Shown here: positions 13,001 to 25,573 of the stretch, in pieces
Layout: each line of letters starts with the position of its first letter
Numbering within the stretch: the stretch's first letter is position 1
Source: Patiria miniata
Taxonomy: Eukaryota; Echinodermata; Asteroidea; Valvatida; Asterinidae
NCBI RefSeq assembly: GCF_015706575.1
Contig: NW_024037070.1
Span: forward strand, 3,281,874 to 3,345,873
Length of the DNA stretch: 64,000 bases
Reading direction: 5' to 3'
Position numbers and translations under genes: made by a program
Notes under the pieces: generated by a model
What the model was told of the DNA's origin: nothing
Seen by the model: the letters and a program-made list of their open reading frames with translations, nothing else
Database searches by the model: none

Positions 13001-16000
13001 TGGGTAAATTTGTTTTACAAATAAAACCTAGCGAAGAATTACCTAAATGGACGACAAAACTCTTTGGTTATATCTAATTTGAAATACACGATTAACAGTC
13101 ACTGAGATTATCATTAGACAACATGAACATTTTAGTACCGCAGATACGTGATGGTATTGTGTCTTTGATGATATTAGCATGGTACATGTATTTGGCACAC
13201 AGTCAGAGTATGTCATGCGAAAGATTACAGTTGGCTATATAGGGCCATCGCAGATTTGTCCTTTGAAAAATGTAAGTAGAATAACAAGCAATGGCAGCCA
13301 TTTTGAAAAAAAAAATAAACTTGCTTATTTACCTTTTTTTTCCAAAGGAAAAATCTGCGATGGCCTGTATATAGGCAAATACATGTATCTTTCTCACGAC
13401 ATGCTCTGACTGTGCGCCAAATGCCGTGCTTGTATCAGCGAAGGCACAATTCCACCAAATATTTTCCTTAGGCCATATCTGCCCGTTATTTTCTCGCTCA
13501 ACTGCAACACTTTGGGCTCCCCGTTATATTTTAATTACACATTAATAAGGTTTCAATATACTCGTGCATACATCCTTGCATGTCAATGCTTATAACATTG
13601 CCAACCGTTTCCAATTAGTGGTTATTTAAGTCATGAAAATAGTCTGGTCATACTATATAAGACCGCTAACACAATAAGAAATGTATGTTCTTGTGTTTTG
13701 GGGTAAAGCACTCTACGATACAGTGTCTTCTCAGTGTAGAAAACAGATTACGTTGAAATCTCAAATTGTTCCATAAAAAAATGATCTGATGACCTTATGA
13801 ACAGGGGTATAATTTCGAAGCACTTTATAAGACATTTGCATAAAGCGCTATACGCGAACATTAACCACAGTATCATATTATCAGTCTTGGTTTCATTGTC
13901 ACTCAGTTTCATATTAATCTTAAGATCGGCAAGAAAACAAGATTATGCGAGGCTCGCAATGTTCACTACAGGTGTCCATGGCGTTTCTCCTGGACCCAAC
14001 AAATAAATACAAAACTGAAACAAGCCAAAAACACATTCCTCTGGTCTCTCTCCGTCTCCCTCAAGAAAAAAGAAAAATCGAAATGCCAATCAACTTTTGA
14101 AACTGATTAGGGTGTAGTCGAGCCGGACAGAAAAAAAAAACAACGGCCGAGGACAGTGACTAAACCTGAGCAGTCTGGAGTGGGGCTAGGGGAGGGGAAG
14201 AAAAGATGAAGACAAATGAAATCATCACCTTCTTGTCTGGAGTACTCAATCCATCGATTGTTAGGTTGTCATCGCTCATCAACTTCCGAGAGACCCCTAC
14301 TTTGTGACGGACGCAGGCCCACAAAAGGCCCGGGCAGGCCCAGTGGGGAGCACGGTTGGTGCTTGGTTACCCGTTGCGAGATCCGTTTATTTAGTTCTTC
14401 TTCTTCGTCTCTTGGCGCGGACTTTACAAAACCTATTCCACAAGTGTTCCTTACAAAGTATAAAGAGTGATGTAAAGATATATCGAGGTTGGGAAATGTG
14501 CTCAGGTCCTTGAAAAGGCAGGAGGTGGTCTAGAATTTGCGCCCAATGATTTTTTTGGCGCGGACATCAATAACACGAAGTAGACATAATATATCAATAT
14601 TGACGGCAGACTGAGCAAGCACACATTTTGCTGAATAGTTTCGACAGTATAACTCTACACGGACAATTAATATCTCACCATTGTCTGTGACGTAGGTCTG
14701 ATTGAATATGTGAAAATATCTTCAAAATATTTTTCCAACGAGTGCACTAGAACTGGCATGAGTTTTCTTCAAGCATTTTCCTAATGTTGATTAGCCAGCG
14801 AATTATGATTTAATATAGGCTAGTTGAATCTCATTCAACAAATTCATAAAAATAGTTTCCAAATGCAATATAAGAAACATAATTATTATCAGTCACTGAT
14901 GCTTGAAGCTTAGTCCCTACCAATTGGAGACAAAACACTTTGAATCAAGATAAAACAAAACTTTTCTTAAAGATAAAACAAAAAGCTAGATGCATGTACA
15001 TACAATGAAAACCGTTATCACCTCTTAGAAAGCAATTTTTGTGCGAAAACAATAGGTGGCGCAATAGGCCAATTCGCAAGAGGCAGTATGGGAAGGACAT
15101 AAATAGTGTGCACGCGCAGGAATCGTTTCCGCGCTGGCAATGCGCAAAAATCGACAATTTATTGGACCCGCACGATAATACCTGGAAACGTTAATACTGC
15201 TTCGAGAAGGCAATTCCCAGGATGCAACTAGCGAATTTTGCTTACTAGACCAGCGCAGCATATGGAAGTGTAGATAGGACATGGTTAAAAATAAAATTAA
15301 TTCGTACGTACGAATTACTAAACCGTACGTACGAAATACTAATTCGTACGTACGAATTACTAAACCGTACGTACGAATTACTAAACCGTACGTACGAAAT
15401 ACTAATTCGTACGTACGAATTACTAATTCGTACGTACGAATGACTAAACCGTACGTACGAATTACTAAACCGTACGTACGAATTAATAATCCGTACGCAC
15501 GAATTATTAAATCGTACGCACGAATTACTAATTATTTCGTACGTACGATTTAGTAATTCGTACGTACGGTTTAGTAATTCGTACCGAACGGTTTAGTAAT
15601 TCGTACGTACGGTTTAGTAATTCGTACGTAGGGTTTAGTAATTCGAACGTACGAATTAGTAATTCGTACGTACGGTTTAGTAATTCGTACGTACGAATTA
15701 AATTTATTTTTAACCATGTCCTATCTACACTTCCATAGGCAGCAGGATTTCTGTTTATAAATAGTTTTACAGGAGAGACGCTTTACTGGAATAGTGTGCA
15801 ATTTCTGCTTACTATGCTGTAGGATTTCTGCTTACTATACGCGCCACATGATTTATTGACATGTCTTTTGCTCCATGCTTTATTCTTCGCAGCCTTCGTG
15901 CAGCGAGACATCGACGGCGAGTGTTGGCAGTACGTCAACCACCGAGGCGGCAAGATCTTCTCCCATGCAGGCCACGGCAGATACGCTGATAACACGGACT

Positions 16001-19000
16001 GTAAGGTGACGGTTACAACGAGTCCTGGAAGGCGGATCCGTGCCGTGTTTGAGAGCTTTGATGTGACCGAATCTGTCAACTGTTACCAGGACGAGGTAGT
16101 TAAAGACCTGTTGAATTGTGACTTCAACGTTGGTGTACCATATAAGGTACACGAAGCTGTTGGGGCGACGCAATAATACCGACACCAAATACCGAAGTGA
16201 TGAATGTTAAAAACTGGAATAAAACTCCCGCAATTGTGGGAGTACACTACTTGCAAAATTAAAGAGCCCCAGCTCGCTCAGTACAGGTTTTGTCAGTGTG
16301 AATGTGTACCAAAGAGGAATAAAGTCCTGTCCTCGCGGGAGAGCGCTCTACATACAAGGATATACCTCAGATGACAAACCTTACAATCCAATCACGTCAA
16401 TCTCGAGACAATTTTCAAGGTCACAGGTAGCCGAGAATTAATTTATTTAGATAGATTGTCGCTTCATCTCAAAATGGTGCAAGACTTGTGATTGACTTGT
16501 GAGGAATTTTAAAAATCTGGAGTAACTTCTCACAAGTATACAATGGACGAACAATGACAAAATGCCTGGTCAGTAGCAAATTACTTGTCACTGGAGTTCA
16601 AGCTTTACTGAGAGTGGATGAGTGACTGTTGTGACAAACTCTTTTTCCTTGTGATGACGTCTGAAGATTTATGCCGACTTAATAACTACCCTGTCGTAAA
16701 GGACCTAATAAATTCCCTAACCCTTATGGAACTACACAACAAGATTAGAAGAACACAGGACGGCCATTACAACATGACAAACTTACAAAATGTGACCAGA
16801 TTATCTGCAATGTCTCATTTATTCTTTCAACAGGTGATCGTGTACGATGGCCGATTCTTCTCCAGCCTGATGCTTAGCGGCGCCCCGTACGGTCTGTGCG
16901 GGACCGACTTGTCACCCCGTTACCGCGAGCTGGAGACGACGGGAAACGTACTGACCGTACGCTTCATCACGGACAACGTGCTGTCCAGCAACAAGGGATT
17001 CTCTGTGGTCTACACGACATTTGTGCCTGACGAGACTAGAAAAGGTGGGTCTGAAACCCCAACCCTAACCTCCAAAAAATTAAAGGCCAGCAGGGTTTTG
17101 GGGGTAACTTTGCTGGATTGAGAAAAGTGGAGTCCAGATGGGTGTTGACACCCATTGACGATTCAAGTAGGCCTACATGAATGTTCCACAGGGGTTTTTT
17201 TTGTACTGTGGCGATGCGGAGAGGTTCCGGGAAGGTCTGTCAAGCATGAGATTTTCAGACCTTTGTCGGAAATCAGGCCTTTTGAATCTAAAAAATATCA
17301 GTTTAGAAAGAAATGCATCTTTCAGACCTTTCATCTGAGTTTGAGACTTTTGTTTCATACAATTTCATACCCGTGAGGATTAAGGACGGTTTGCACACTG
17401 AAAAATTGCCCGGGTTTACCCAAGCAAGGGTGAAAATTGCAACTACCCAAAATTGGGTTGTCCTTTACCCAATTGTTTGGGTTAGAATTTCTATCGAATT
17501 CAAGCAAAACTTGTGGTCATACCAGACTAAATTTAATTTGGTCTTGTATGACCACAAGTTTTGTTGAATTTAACAGAAATTATAAACGATTGGGTAAAGC
17601 ACAACCCAATTTTGGGTAGTTGCAGTTTTTCACCCTTGCTTGGGTAAAATTAGCCCCGGCAATTTTATTTTTTCTTCTCATGTTTTTAGAAGAGTAAAGT
17701 CCAAAACGCCATAACGTACACCCATATGCGGATGTCGTTTGGGAGAAAAAAAATCGCGGGCGGGCCTTTGCAACAAAGCTCACGCCCCTATAAATGTGAT
17801 TGGTCCAAGGATGAAAAGCATGACTGAATTGTTTATTTCTTTCAGGGAACGTGACTCTTGTAGTTGTACAAAATTATGTGAAGTTCCATCATGGAGTTAA
17901 AACATCACCGACAAAATTCCGACTGAAACATAAGACGGATACTAGAAGAAATGTACACGCAAGGTTAAGGTTTATGTATGTCAAATGAGCGCATGTTAGG
18001 CATTCTGTCTCCCATCACATATTCGAGAAGGGTGTACATTTCCACTTTGCTGTGCAGCATTGAAATGCATCCTAAATATCATGGGTGAAGTATGCAATTT
18101 TAGCTCCGTGACAAAAAAAAATGTTTACCATTTTAAACAGTGTCTATATACATGTAGGTACAAAATAAAGAAAAGAAGGTACGAGGATATGAGTGTGTAG
18201 GGTAAAAACAATCCTATTTCATACAAAATGTAAATTTTGTATCACATCGACCCTCTGATGTAAATTGAGCATAAGTCGGAGCGGGACCCTAGACCGGGCT
18301 GCAAGGCCAGGATTGACTGACAAGAAGTTAACAAGCGAGAAGAAAAAACGGACACTTATACCACGCATGACTGCAGGAAGACTGCGCGGGAAAGCTTCAA
18401 GAACACATACACGGAATAATCGATGGCGAGCTACAATCCACACGGCAAACATCGCCAGACTGGGTATATACACTAACATCTACACAGACTACATGATGAC
18501 ATTGCGCGCGCTCTCACTCCATTTCACCAAAACGGACATTATGTGGAAGAGTTTTCAGGAGCAACTTGAAACGTGCAGGACATCCGTCTTTCAGCGAGAA
18601 AACTCTAGTGTGATGGACCAGTGCTTCAGCATTCAAGTACGCCTGAACCTGATGAATAAATACAGAATTAATCGCAAATACTGATTCGAGACATCACTCC
18701 AAAACCGGCTCGTCATCATCGAGGTGTGTGCATTATGATCAAGGACATATTTCCCTGATACGTCCGCATCTTCACAGCGCAACTATCTCATCCAAGGCAA
18801 TGCAAGACCAGAGCTGCTTCGTAAGGTACCTCGCACGTTAGGTAGGACAGAATGGCTTTAAAGGAAGGAGAACTCTTTGACGATGTTGATCAGGCATAGT
18901 ATTACTGTGCATGGGAGGGAGTATATAAACATTGTTTGACAAATCAAGCAAATGTTATAACAGTTTGGGCCTACTGAAATATTTGACTTGATTTGATTTT

Positions 19001-22000
19001 GACGTGGTTTCTCAATAAATTCATGAAAATAAAGTGGAACAGACGTATAACTCAGTTTCTACAGTTGCCGCTAAATAACAAATTAAGGCTGCTACCCATT
19101 CGAGTTTAAGCGTAAAATTACACCAAACCAAAAAAAACCACTTTCGAGTACATGTATTAATGACAAAATTACTCGACAGTATATCTTAAAATTATTAAGT
19201 ATGTCACATTGAGGTGTGCCGAGTAATGTGGTTTTCTTGCACGGCTGTACGTGGCGGCAAAACCAACAATTTCAACTTTTTATCCTAGGCGACAATTCAG
19301 GGAGGATGTAAAATAAGGAAAACAAATCAAAGTGAACACTGAATACAAATTCAAACTACCATTTGATAAACGATGTCTCCTCATTATTGTACATTAAATA
19401 CAAGCCAATCAGAACTATACTTTGACACAAATCGGAAACGATATTGAATCCAAATGGATCGGTTAACAATTTTGAAATTTAGACTTATAAATGTTTATGA
19501 CCGAGGTCCCCTCATTTCGAAAAATAAATCAAACATATAGACTTTGTAATGCCATTTATACCACAGCGTTGCCCTATAATAAAGCGAGCACAGTCGATAC
19601 CATAGCAATAATTAACAAAAGATCGTATATCAGTGAAGGCCAAATACAGACCAAACGCGTGTACACGTCTCTTCAAGTAAGTGACGACCCCGTGTATGCT
19701 ATACACAAATTTCGTTTCAATTCCTTGTAGACGAAATTCCAATAATTATCCAAAATTGCGTCTCTTAGTGCCAAGCCATTGTACAGGACACTGGGCATCT
19801 ATTCTCGTTCGACGCTGGTCATGGAAAGGAGCACTGTATCGATGTCGATGTTAATTTGAGATTCGTCAATCCAGGTTCCCCCCCCCCCGCAGCTCAAAGA
19901 TATTATCTCGTTTTTTCTTTAAACTGCGACATTCACCAAAGAGTAAATGATATTTTCAGAGGCTGCATTATCTTGCACGACATCCACATGGTGAATAAGG
20001 CGCCAATCTTCTCAGAAAGGGCCTTGCGTTGTGGAAACAAATCTTTCCCCGATGCCAGATATTTGAAACAACGTCAACAGATTGGAGCGCAGATGTTCCA
20101 TTCGTGAAAATGAAATATCGAGCACATTGCTGCCGACCTTCTGTGAGCAATATACGGCCAATTCACAGACAGAGAAACACCTTCTGTATCGACAGGTCCG
20201 ACACTGTCTGCTAACACGCTTCCGCATTTAATTTGCAGTCTCTGGTGAGGTTTTTACTTGGATTTCGAAGTAGGGTTTATCCGCGATGTTGTCTCCATCA
20301 ATGAGTAAAAAAAAACTATCAATAGACTGTTTAACTCCAATGCTCAAGCACAGATTTTAAGTGGTAGTTATCCATCAGCAGCCTCTCATTGTGGTGATAC
20401 CGCTACGCAAGAGTCACCATCCTCATCCAAAAGTCTTCGTCTAGAATGTTTATAATCTCTACTATGTGAATTAAAAAAAATTAACTTCAAAATGTGTATT
20501 TGCCCATGAAATTCCACGATGCAGTTGTCTTCTATTTTATTCAACAGGGGTTGATTGGACGAGTAGCGATCCAGCAGCCACTGAATATGTAACCAATGCG
20601 CCTCGGCGACGGTCACTGTAAGATGTACAGAAATAAATCTTGACAGCTAATTATCCTTTATTTCTAATTCTCTCTACAGCGAATGACAAGTGTTTTGAGT
20701 GCGAGGATGGCTCCATGTGCATTGATACCGGCCTGACGTGCGACTCGCTGTGGAACTGCGCCGACGGCAGCGACGAAAGCTTTCAGCTTTGCTCAGGTAG
20801 TTCTTTGATTTTTCCCCCTGGACCCAAAGGGCGAGCCTATTGTCCTCTGACTGACTGACTCCCCCCCCCCCCGACTGCCAGACTAATACTGACTGAGTCA
20901 CTGAACCACATCAACCAAAATTTTTACTACGATTCTTTCAGATAACCCCCTCTTATCTAAACAGTCAGACAGTCGAAAATCAATCATCTTCCCTGCCATG
21001 CCTTTGACACATGCAAGTCATATTTTAGGGAAGCACTGTGACTAATCAAACTCAGTCAACAGACAAAAGCAGGCAAGTGGTACGCACAGCTGGCTTATCA
21101 ATTACCTACTGTCAAAGGAAGCATAGCTGTATCAGGTTACATACCCAGTCACAGCCAGTCAATCCATGCTTTTAGGCTGGAAGCTCTTAACTGTTGAAAA
21201 CAGTCCCTCATTCATTTTGACTGCAAAGACAACTTGGCACAGAATGTATGTCTATAATGAAAGACGGTTTCCTCAAAATTTCATCTAACTGTAGCCTGGC
21301 GAAACCAAGAGAGGGACATAGCGAAGGAAAAAATCGTTCAGTTTTTGAGGTGGGAGGAAAACTTATTCAAGTGGTAATATTCAAGGGGAAACCCACGGAA
21401 TCCTACGGACTGAAATCTGTCCATCCACATGGCCTGGGTGAGAGTCGAACCCGGGTCTCAGAGTTGGAAGGACATACAGAAAAGTACCCTTGCACCAGAT
21501 ACGACCTCATCTATGAGACGATCCAGTGTATTGGCGTTTTCGTACCTGATTTGTACCTGATCTGCTGCAGCTTTATCACCGTTTATTTTTCATGCTTCGA
21601 AGCCACACTCAGGTGCTGCAAGCTGTAGTGGCTGTCCTAGTTGATAATTGCAGCCGATAAGCCTTCTTTGCCAAACGACTTGCGCCAATATGATGTGGTG
21701 CTGATGCAGCAATTCATGTTGATGGTGCATGTAACGTACTGATGCATGCCGGCGCTGTTGTTGCATGCAGCTGGCGTTTCTGCGAAGATGCAGCTGCAGT
21801 TGCTTCCGTAACATCTTGTCTGTAAATGCCAATTCCCGACCGATGTTGATATTCAACTGACTCTTCTCTTCTTTTTTTTCCATCACAGTGGGACCAACAG
21901 AGAGCCCTGCTGCCACCCAGGGCTGGCTTGGGTGGATGGGGACTCTTCTAGCAATCACCGTAGCTGCGATCATCGTCTTTTTCCTTCTTATCTCCATCGT

Positions 22001-22415
22001 GGTATGTTGCTGCTGCAGGCGGAAAGGCCGCGGCATGGCCGTGGGTCGCGGCCAGGCAGACGGTGCTGGACCACGCGGTGGAGGTGTCGCTTCCTCGGTG
22101 CCGTGCAGTAGCAACTCCAGCTCCAGTAACAGCAGCGGTAATTCCAGTCCGAATTACGGCGAGATGAGCGTCCGAGGCACGCCCGTGACTCACGGCGGGC
22201 AGGGGTACTCGGAACCCGCGGGCAGCCACGTGTTTTACGGGTATCCACCGCCTAACGGCAGGGACACGTGCGGGATGTACGGGTTCCATGGAGGCTACTA
22301 CCCGATGCGAAAGGACAACCAGAGCTACTCAGGCGAACGGGACAGAGGCTACGCAGAGCCGAAGTACGGAGGGGGAATAAATGGTCACAGTATTGTGGGA
22401 ATGCCGGCGAACTGA
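10091..22415 (+). CDS. CUB-LDLa single-pass membrane receptor (LDLRAD2/NETO-like architecture)
   Basis: Five coding exons, 10091-10250, 15893-16095, 16834-17044, 20680-20796 and 21889-22415, join in matching phases to give 405 residues. Exon 1 encodes the signal peptide, with hydrophobic core YLMLLLLSVTLLP and a likely cut after NASA; in-frame ATGs at 10091, 10118 and 10130 leave the exact start open. Exons 2 and 3 form one CUB domain with four cysteines at about 64, 90, 117 and 143, the VYDG motif and the GNVLTVRFITD strand. Exon 4 is a complete LDLa repeat with six cysteines (196-229) and the calcium-binding DGSDE. Exon 5 holds a transmembrane helix (about 248-269), a CCCC palmitoylation-like stretch and a 132-residue Gly/Ser/Tyr-rich tail. 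NETO proteins have two CUB domains, so the single CUB is closer to LDLRAD2. Orthology is inference. The ligand is unknown. Confidence 0.85.
10620..10710 (+). repeat. Dispersed repeat shared with 56655-56735
   Basis: The phrase gggcggagcatactgtttga followed by aacgttgagtccccggttctt and an actcac-aag-ga-att tail has a diverged counterpart at 56655-56735 (gggcagagcgtataaatg, cctgaaacgttgag, actcacgaaggaaattt). It is an old interspersed repeat of unassigned class. Confidence 0.45.
10832..11498. mobile_element. Tc1/mariner-like element with terminal inverted repeats of 200 bp or more
   Basis: It begins cagggtgagtcaaaaaaagc and ends with the inverse gactcaccctg. TA is present on both sides (10830-10831 and 11499-11500). 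Similarity between arms extends inward well past 200 bp each, through the ccaatttcataagctac, gaatatcaccatttaaa and aaaacctgtctcgtcc blocks. There is no transposase frame in 667 bp, so it is non-autonomous. It sits in intron 1 of the CUB-LDLa gene. Confidence 0.85.
12605..12960 (+). mobile_element. Solo arm of the same mariner-like element
   Basis: The sequence starts cagggtgagtcaaaaaaagc after TA (12603-12604) and follows the arm of the 10832-11498 element for about 350 bp, including the acagaatacttgtttcaac block. Similarity then fades and no matching right terminus was found. This is a truncated copy. An 87-codon frame at 12814-13077 lies mostly in this arm and is not a gene. Confidence 0.75.
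13186..13435. mobile_element. Foldback MITE of about 250 bp
   Basis: The left arm (atttggcacacagtcagag, then ccatcgcagatttgtccttt) is mirrored by the right arm (ggaaaaatctgcgatggcc, then ctctgactgtgcgccaaat), with a short AT-rich centre near 13305. The target duplication is not clear. Confidence 0.65.
15262..15738. mobile_element. Foldback element with arms of 21-bp tandem repeats
   Basis: Outer inverted repeats of about 35 bp (tatggaagtgtagatagg, then acatggttaaaaataaa, and their inverse at the right end) enclose about 11 left-arm and 8 right-arm units of a 21-bp repeat built on the palindrome cgtacgtacg plus aattactaaac. The unit orientation flips near 15535, so the whole block can form one long hairpin. 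The flanks carry gcagca immediately to the left and ggcagca to the right, a possible but imperfect target duplication. It lies 150 bp upstream of exon 2 of the CUB-LDLa gene. A 90-codon open frame through it (repeating YVRITKP) is a by-product of the 21-bp period. Confidence 0.85.
17401..17672. mobile_element. Full-length palindromic MITE of about 270 bp
   Basis: The left arm (aaaaattgcccgggtttacc, then caagcaagggtgaaaattgc and caaaattgggttgt) is mirrored by the right arm. The inner 65 bp around 17535 form a near-perfect stem (aaaacttgtggtcatac with its inverse gtatgaccacaagtttt). It lies in intron 3 of the CUB-LDLa gene. The target duplication was not resolved. Confidence 0.7.
21290..21500 (-). 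repeat. tRNA-like SINE fragment, minus strand
   Basis: On the minus strand the segment contains a pol III B-box-like gggttcgactc (plus-strand gagtcgaaccc at 21442-21452), followed by a stretch with the acccacggaatcctacgg phrase. It is probably an old tRNA-derived SINE in intron 4. The A box is not clear, so the boundaries are approximate. Confidence 0.4.
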
Positions 22416-23290
22416 TAAGCTGTACTTACAGAACGACTTTACCTCACACAAGGTGGAATTGTGTTGGACACGACTGAACAATTCCCCCGTAAACTCTACC
22501 GAGAGAAAGGGGTACGCCCACTTTGGACCATCAACAAATACAGATGTAAATAGTGTACAGAAAATTATTACAACTAAAGGAAAATTATGTAAACTTTTAG
22601 AAAGTTCTTTAAATGTGGGTAATATTGAAGGTATACAGCAGGTGATCAATAAAATGATAAAAATTTACATACACCATGCACAGATATTTATTAATGGCAG
22701 CCATTACTGGGGGCTGTAGCATGCAGAACACTTTGATGAACCATTTGCAAGTAAATGGTCCATCTGAAGATGGGGTCTTTGAATATACTGGCATAATTTT
22801 TCCAAATTTCTCAATGAAATTCTCCCTTATCTGAGATGTCTACCGTGAACCTATGGTCCCAATCAATTCTATCCATGGATGAGATTGCCAATTTCATCAA
22901 GTCTGAACATTGGATGAAAGGTTGGAAAGATGTATTACTTTCTATACTGTGATAATGTCTTTCTCTCTGATTAAAAGTCTCATTTCAGACAAAAGTCTGA
23001 AAAAGCTCATGCCTGTCTATCTGAACGTTGAAGAGTTTTCCCCCTGTTTAAATGTATATATTTTGTGGACGAAGTCTAAAATGCCTCCTTATTTATTTTC
23101 ATAAAATCACACTGTTTATTTTCATCAAGCTTGCCTTTTTCTTTTTTTCCCCTTGAAAACTGTACTATATTAAATGTGGTTGTAATTTTCATGGATATTA
23201 TTTATCTATTTGGATAAAATTGAGTCCCAAATAAGAACAAATTCCGGTGTGCATTTGCTTAATAAACTGAAGCGACCAGAAATTGCAGAG
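22416..23290 (+). other. Probable 3' UTR of the CUB-LDLa gene
   Basis: AT-rich, non-coding sequence follows TGA at 22413-22415. The best polyadenylation signal is AATAAA at 23261-23266. The reading frames seen here are short and overlap in both directions. Confidence 0.45.
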
Positions 23291-23817
23291 AGTTTCTTTT
23301 AAAATAAAAATGGTATATCTGGAATTTATTTTTAAGCGTTCTACTCTGTCACAGCTTCACAATATTCAAACATGTTTTCAGCTATAAATTACATGTACAA
23401 TGAACATCGATTTTCCTAAACTGGAATAACTGTCACTAGATATACGAGAAAATTGTTATTTGGACTGCAGTTGTAAAACAGTACTTCGTTTACTCCCAGT
23501 AAAGGATCCAATATCACTTTCATTCCAACTTTGTCTTTTGGTTAAACCATTAAAACTCTGATTTAGGTCAATATTTTTGTATCCGACGTTCGGAAGTCCA
23601 GATAAAAGTGGTAGGATTATATTGACAATGTATCCAATGAATTACTTAAGTTTCCACTTACTAAGATTATTTCATTTAAATGGCCATTAAATCTGCATCC
23701 CTGGGAAGAACCGATAATTTATTTTTAACAAAATTAAAAACCTTTTTTGTAAGAACATGTTGCTTACAGAAGACTTGAACTTTCGATGAGATATATTCAC
23801 TGCACTACTAATGTCGC

Positions 23818-24024
23818 TCAAAAAAAAATGACACTTGAGATTGCAAGTTCTTGATCTGCGACTCCAACAACATATGCATACTTGAAAACTCCATAGGCAC
23901 CAATTCCATAGGTTAACCAATCATAAAGCACGGCCTGAAACATTGGCAGGCCGAAAAAAGAGGTGTGCATTTTAGGTTTTGAATCCTCTATACTGCTCTC
24001 GACTTGTACTTTGACCATTGTCAT
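23818..24024 (-). CDS. Unrecognised 68-codon reading frame with a membrane-like segment
   Basis: The frame starts with a true ATG and encodes a polar N-terminus (about 20 residues), then FFGLPMFQAVLYDWLTYGI and GAYGVFKYAYVVGVADQE. The composition resembles a small single-pass mitochondrial or ER membrane protein better than random translation does. I recognise no family, and there is no flanking exon or clear polyadenylation site. It may be an unannotated micro-gene, a retro-copy fragment or chance. Confidence 0.2.
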   Translation of the reverse strand: MTMVKVQVESSIEDSKPKMHTSFFGLPMFQAVLYDWLTYGIGAYGVFKYAYVVGVADQELAISSVIFF

Positions 24025-25201
24025 GGAAAGGAAATAAATGTTTCAAGTTACCAATTTATTATTTCAAGAAGTGTATGGCCTACCTGGCTCCAACAAGCTG
24101 AAAGTGATGAAGGGAAGCCACTCCCAATCTCTCTCTCATACCTGTCATTTGATTATATCACGGCTTGCAAGAGGTCTGTAAGGATTCAACAGGTGTATAA
24201 CAAACAGGTGTATAATTGAACAATGTCAAGCAATAACCATGACTTGCAATTGATTATTCATTTATTAAAAACACACTGAACAGGTAACCATTCCAGTAAA
24301 TCTGATTAATATCACCTGGAAACCACTTTTCCTCCCCAAATAAAAACGGACTCCCCTTTAGGTCACTAACAAGTGTAGATTAATTATTTCCTTATCAAAA
24401 TCTTCAAATGACTTCAAATTAAACAAGTGATCACACCTCAACCCAACCCCAATCCCACAAAAGTGTCCCCTAAGCATTAAACAAATCTAAATTAAAAAAA
24501 AAATTGTTGTTAAGAAAAATCTTCCCTTTTTGTTAGGTTACAGAACAGCTTTCAACAAAATTGTCATAAATTTTAACACGGCACATGTATAATAGGTTTT
24601 TAAATGTGATCGATGTAATGAACATTGCAAACCTTGTTAAGTGGAAAAAAATGATCAGGAAAAATTTGACAAAGTTCCAGCTGAACACAAATGAATGAAC
24701 CTTTCATTAATCTAACTTCGTTAGATACACATTTAAAAAAAAAAAAAGGATAACAAAAATTGGTGTGAGCATCTATGTACTTTACCCTGCCCTGGGTAGA
24801 AGGTTGACCTAAGGTCATGTTGGGTCATCCTTAAAATTTAGCCGTGTCTGCGGTCTGGAGCCTTCAGCTCAAGTTGCGCTTTTTATCTTGAATCTTTAAC
24901 TTGGCCCCAGCTGCAAGGAATAGCCAACTCTGTCCAATTCTGTAATTTAAAAGAGAGGAAAAGGTCACAGTACAACTGCACAATGCACAATAGTTGGCAA
25001 TGTTTGGGGCTCCACTTGTGTGTAACAGCGTGCGTGTAAACTTTAGGTATGAATTGCTTAAACTTTCAATCCATTGCAATTTCATTTAAAATGATCAACA
25101 CCATAGATCAGATAATTTTTTTTTTTTTCCAAAAACTATTCAGCTGTCCAACCTCAACCATCCCGGATGCCGCCCCCTGCCCCCCATAAAAAGAAGAATA
25201 A

Positions 25202-25573
25202 GGCCAAAAAAAAAAAGTCTCCGGTTTCTGGTATGCGCGCGCGTCGCCGTAGCCATGCGCGTCGGCAAAATGAAAAAGTTTTTTTGTCAATGAAAGATGA
25301 TGTCTCAAAACCGCCAAACTCACTGGTTTGACTGGAATTCTGCTGCGGCGCAATTTCAACGTGTTTTTATATGGGGTTATGATCGAGAATAAGCTTTATG
25401 TGGCCACTCTGGACTCCCATATATTTGCACTAAGTTTAGTCGGGCACCATTTGCAGTCATCAGCCGACATTTGAAGCAAAAAAGTCGGGTAAAAAAAAAA
25501 AAAAAAGCCGCGTCGCCGCACCACTTTTTGGACAAGCTCCATACCAGAAACCGGAAACTTTTTTTTTTTGGCC
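25202..25573. mobile_element. PIF/Harbinger-like MITE, copy 1 of the GGCC-A(n) family
   Basis: It begins ggccaaaaaaaaaaagtct and ends with the inverse tttttttttggcc, with TAA at 25199-25201 and 25574-25576. The subterminal ccggtttctggtatg is mirrored by cataccagaaaccgg. It contains atgcgcgtcg and gccgcgtcgccgc blocks shared with the copy at 37091-37493. At 372 bp with no coding capacity it is non-autonomous. Confidence 0.85.

Noticed and set aside
15281..15553. 90-codon open frame repeating YVRITKP
   Set aside because: It is the direct translation of the 21-bp tandem repeat in the left arm of a foldback element; period divisible by three keeps the frame open.
18265..18684. 139-codon plus-strand frame
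   Set aside because: Basic, low-complexity composition, no recognised domain, lies in intron 3 of the CUB-LDLa gene and has no splice support.
21590..22289. Minus-strand frames of 174 and 113 codons
   Set aside because: They are antisense shadows of exon 5 of the CUB-LDLa gene; the sense frame has a transmembrane helix, a splice site and matching phase.
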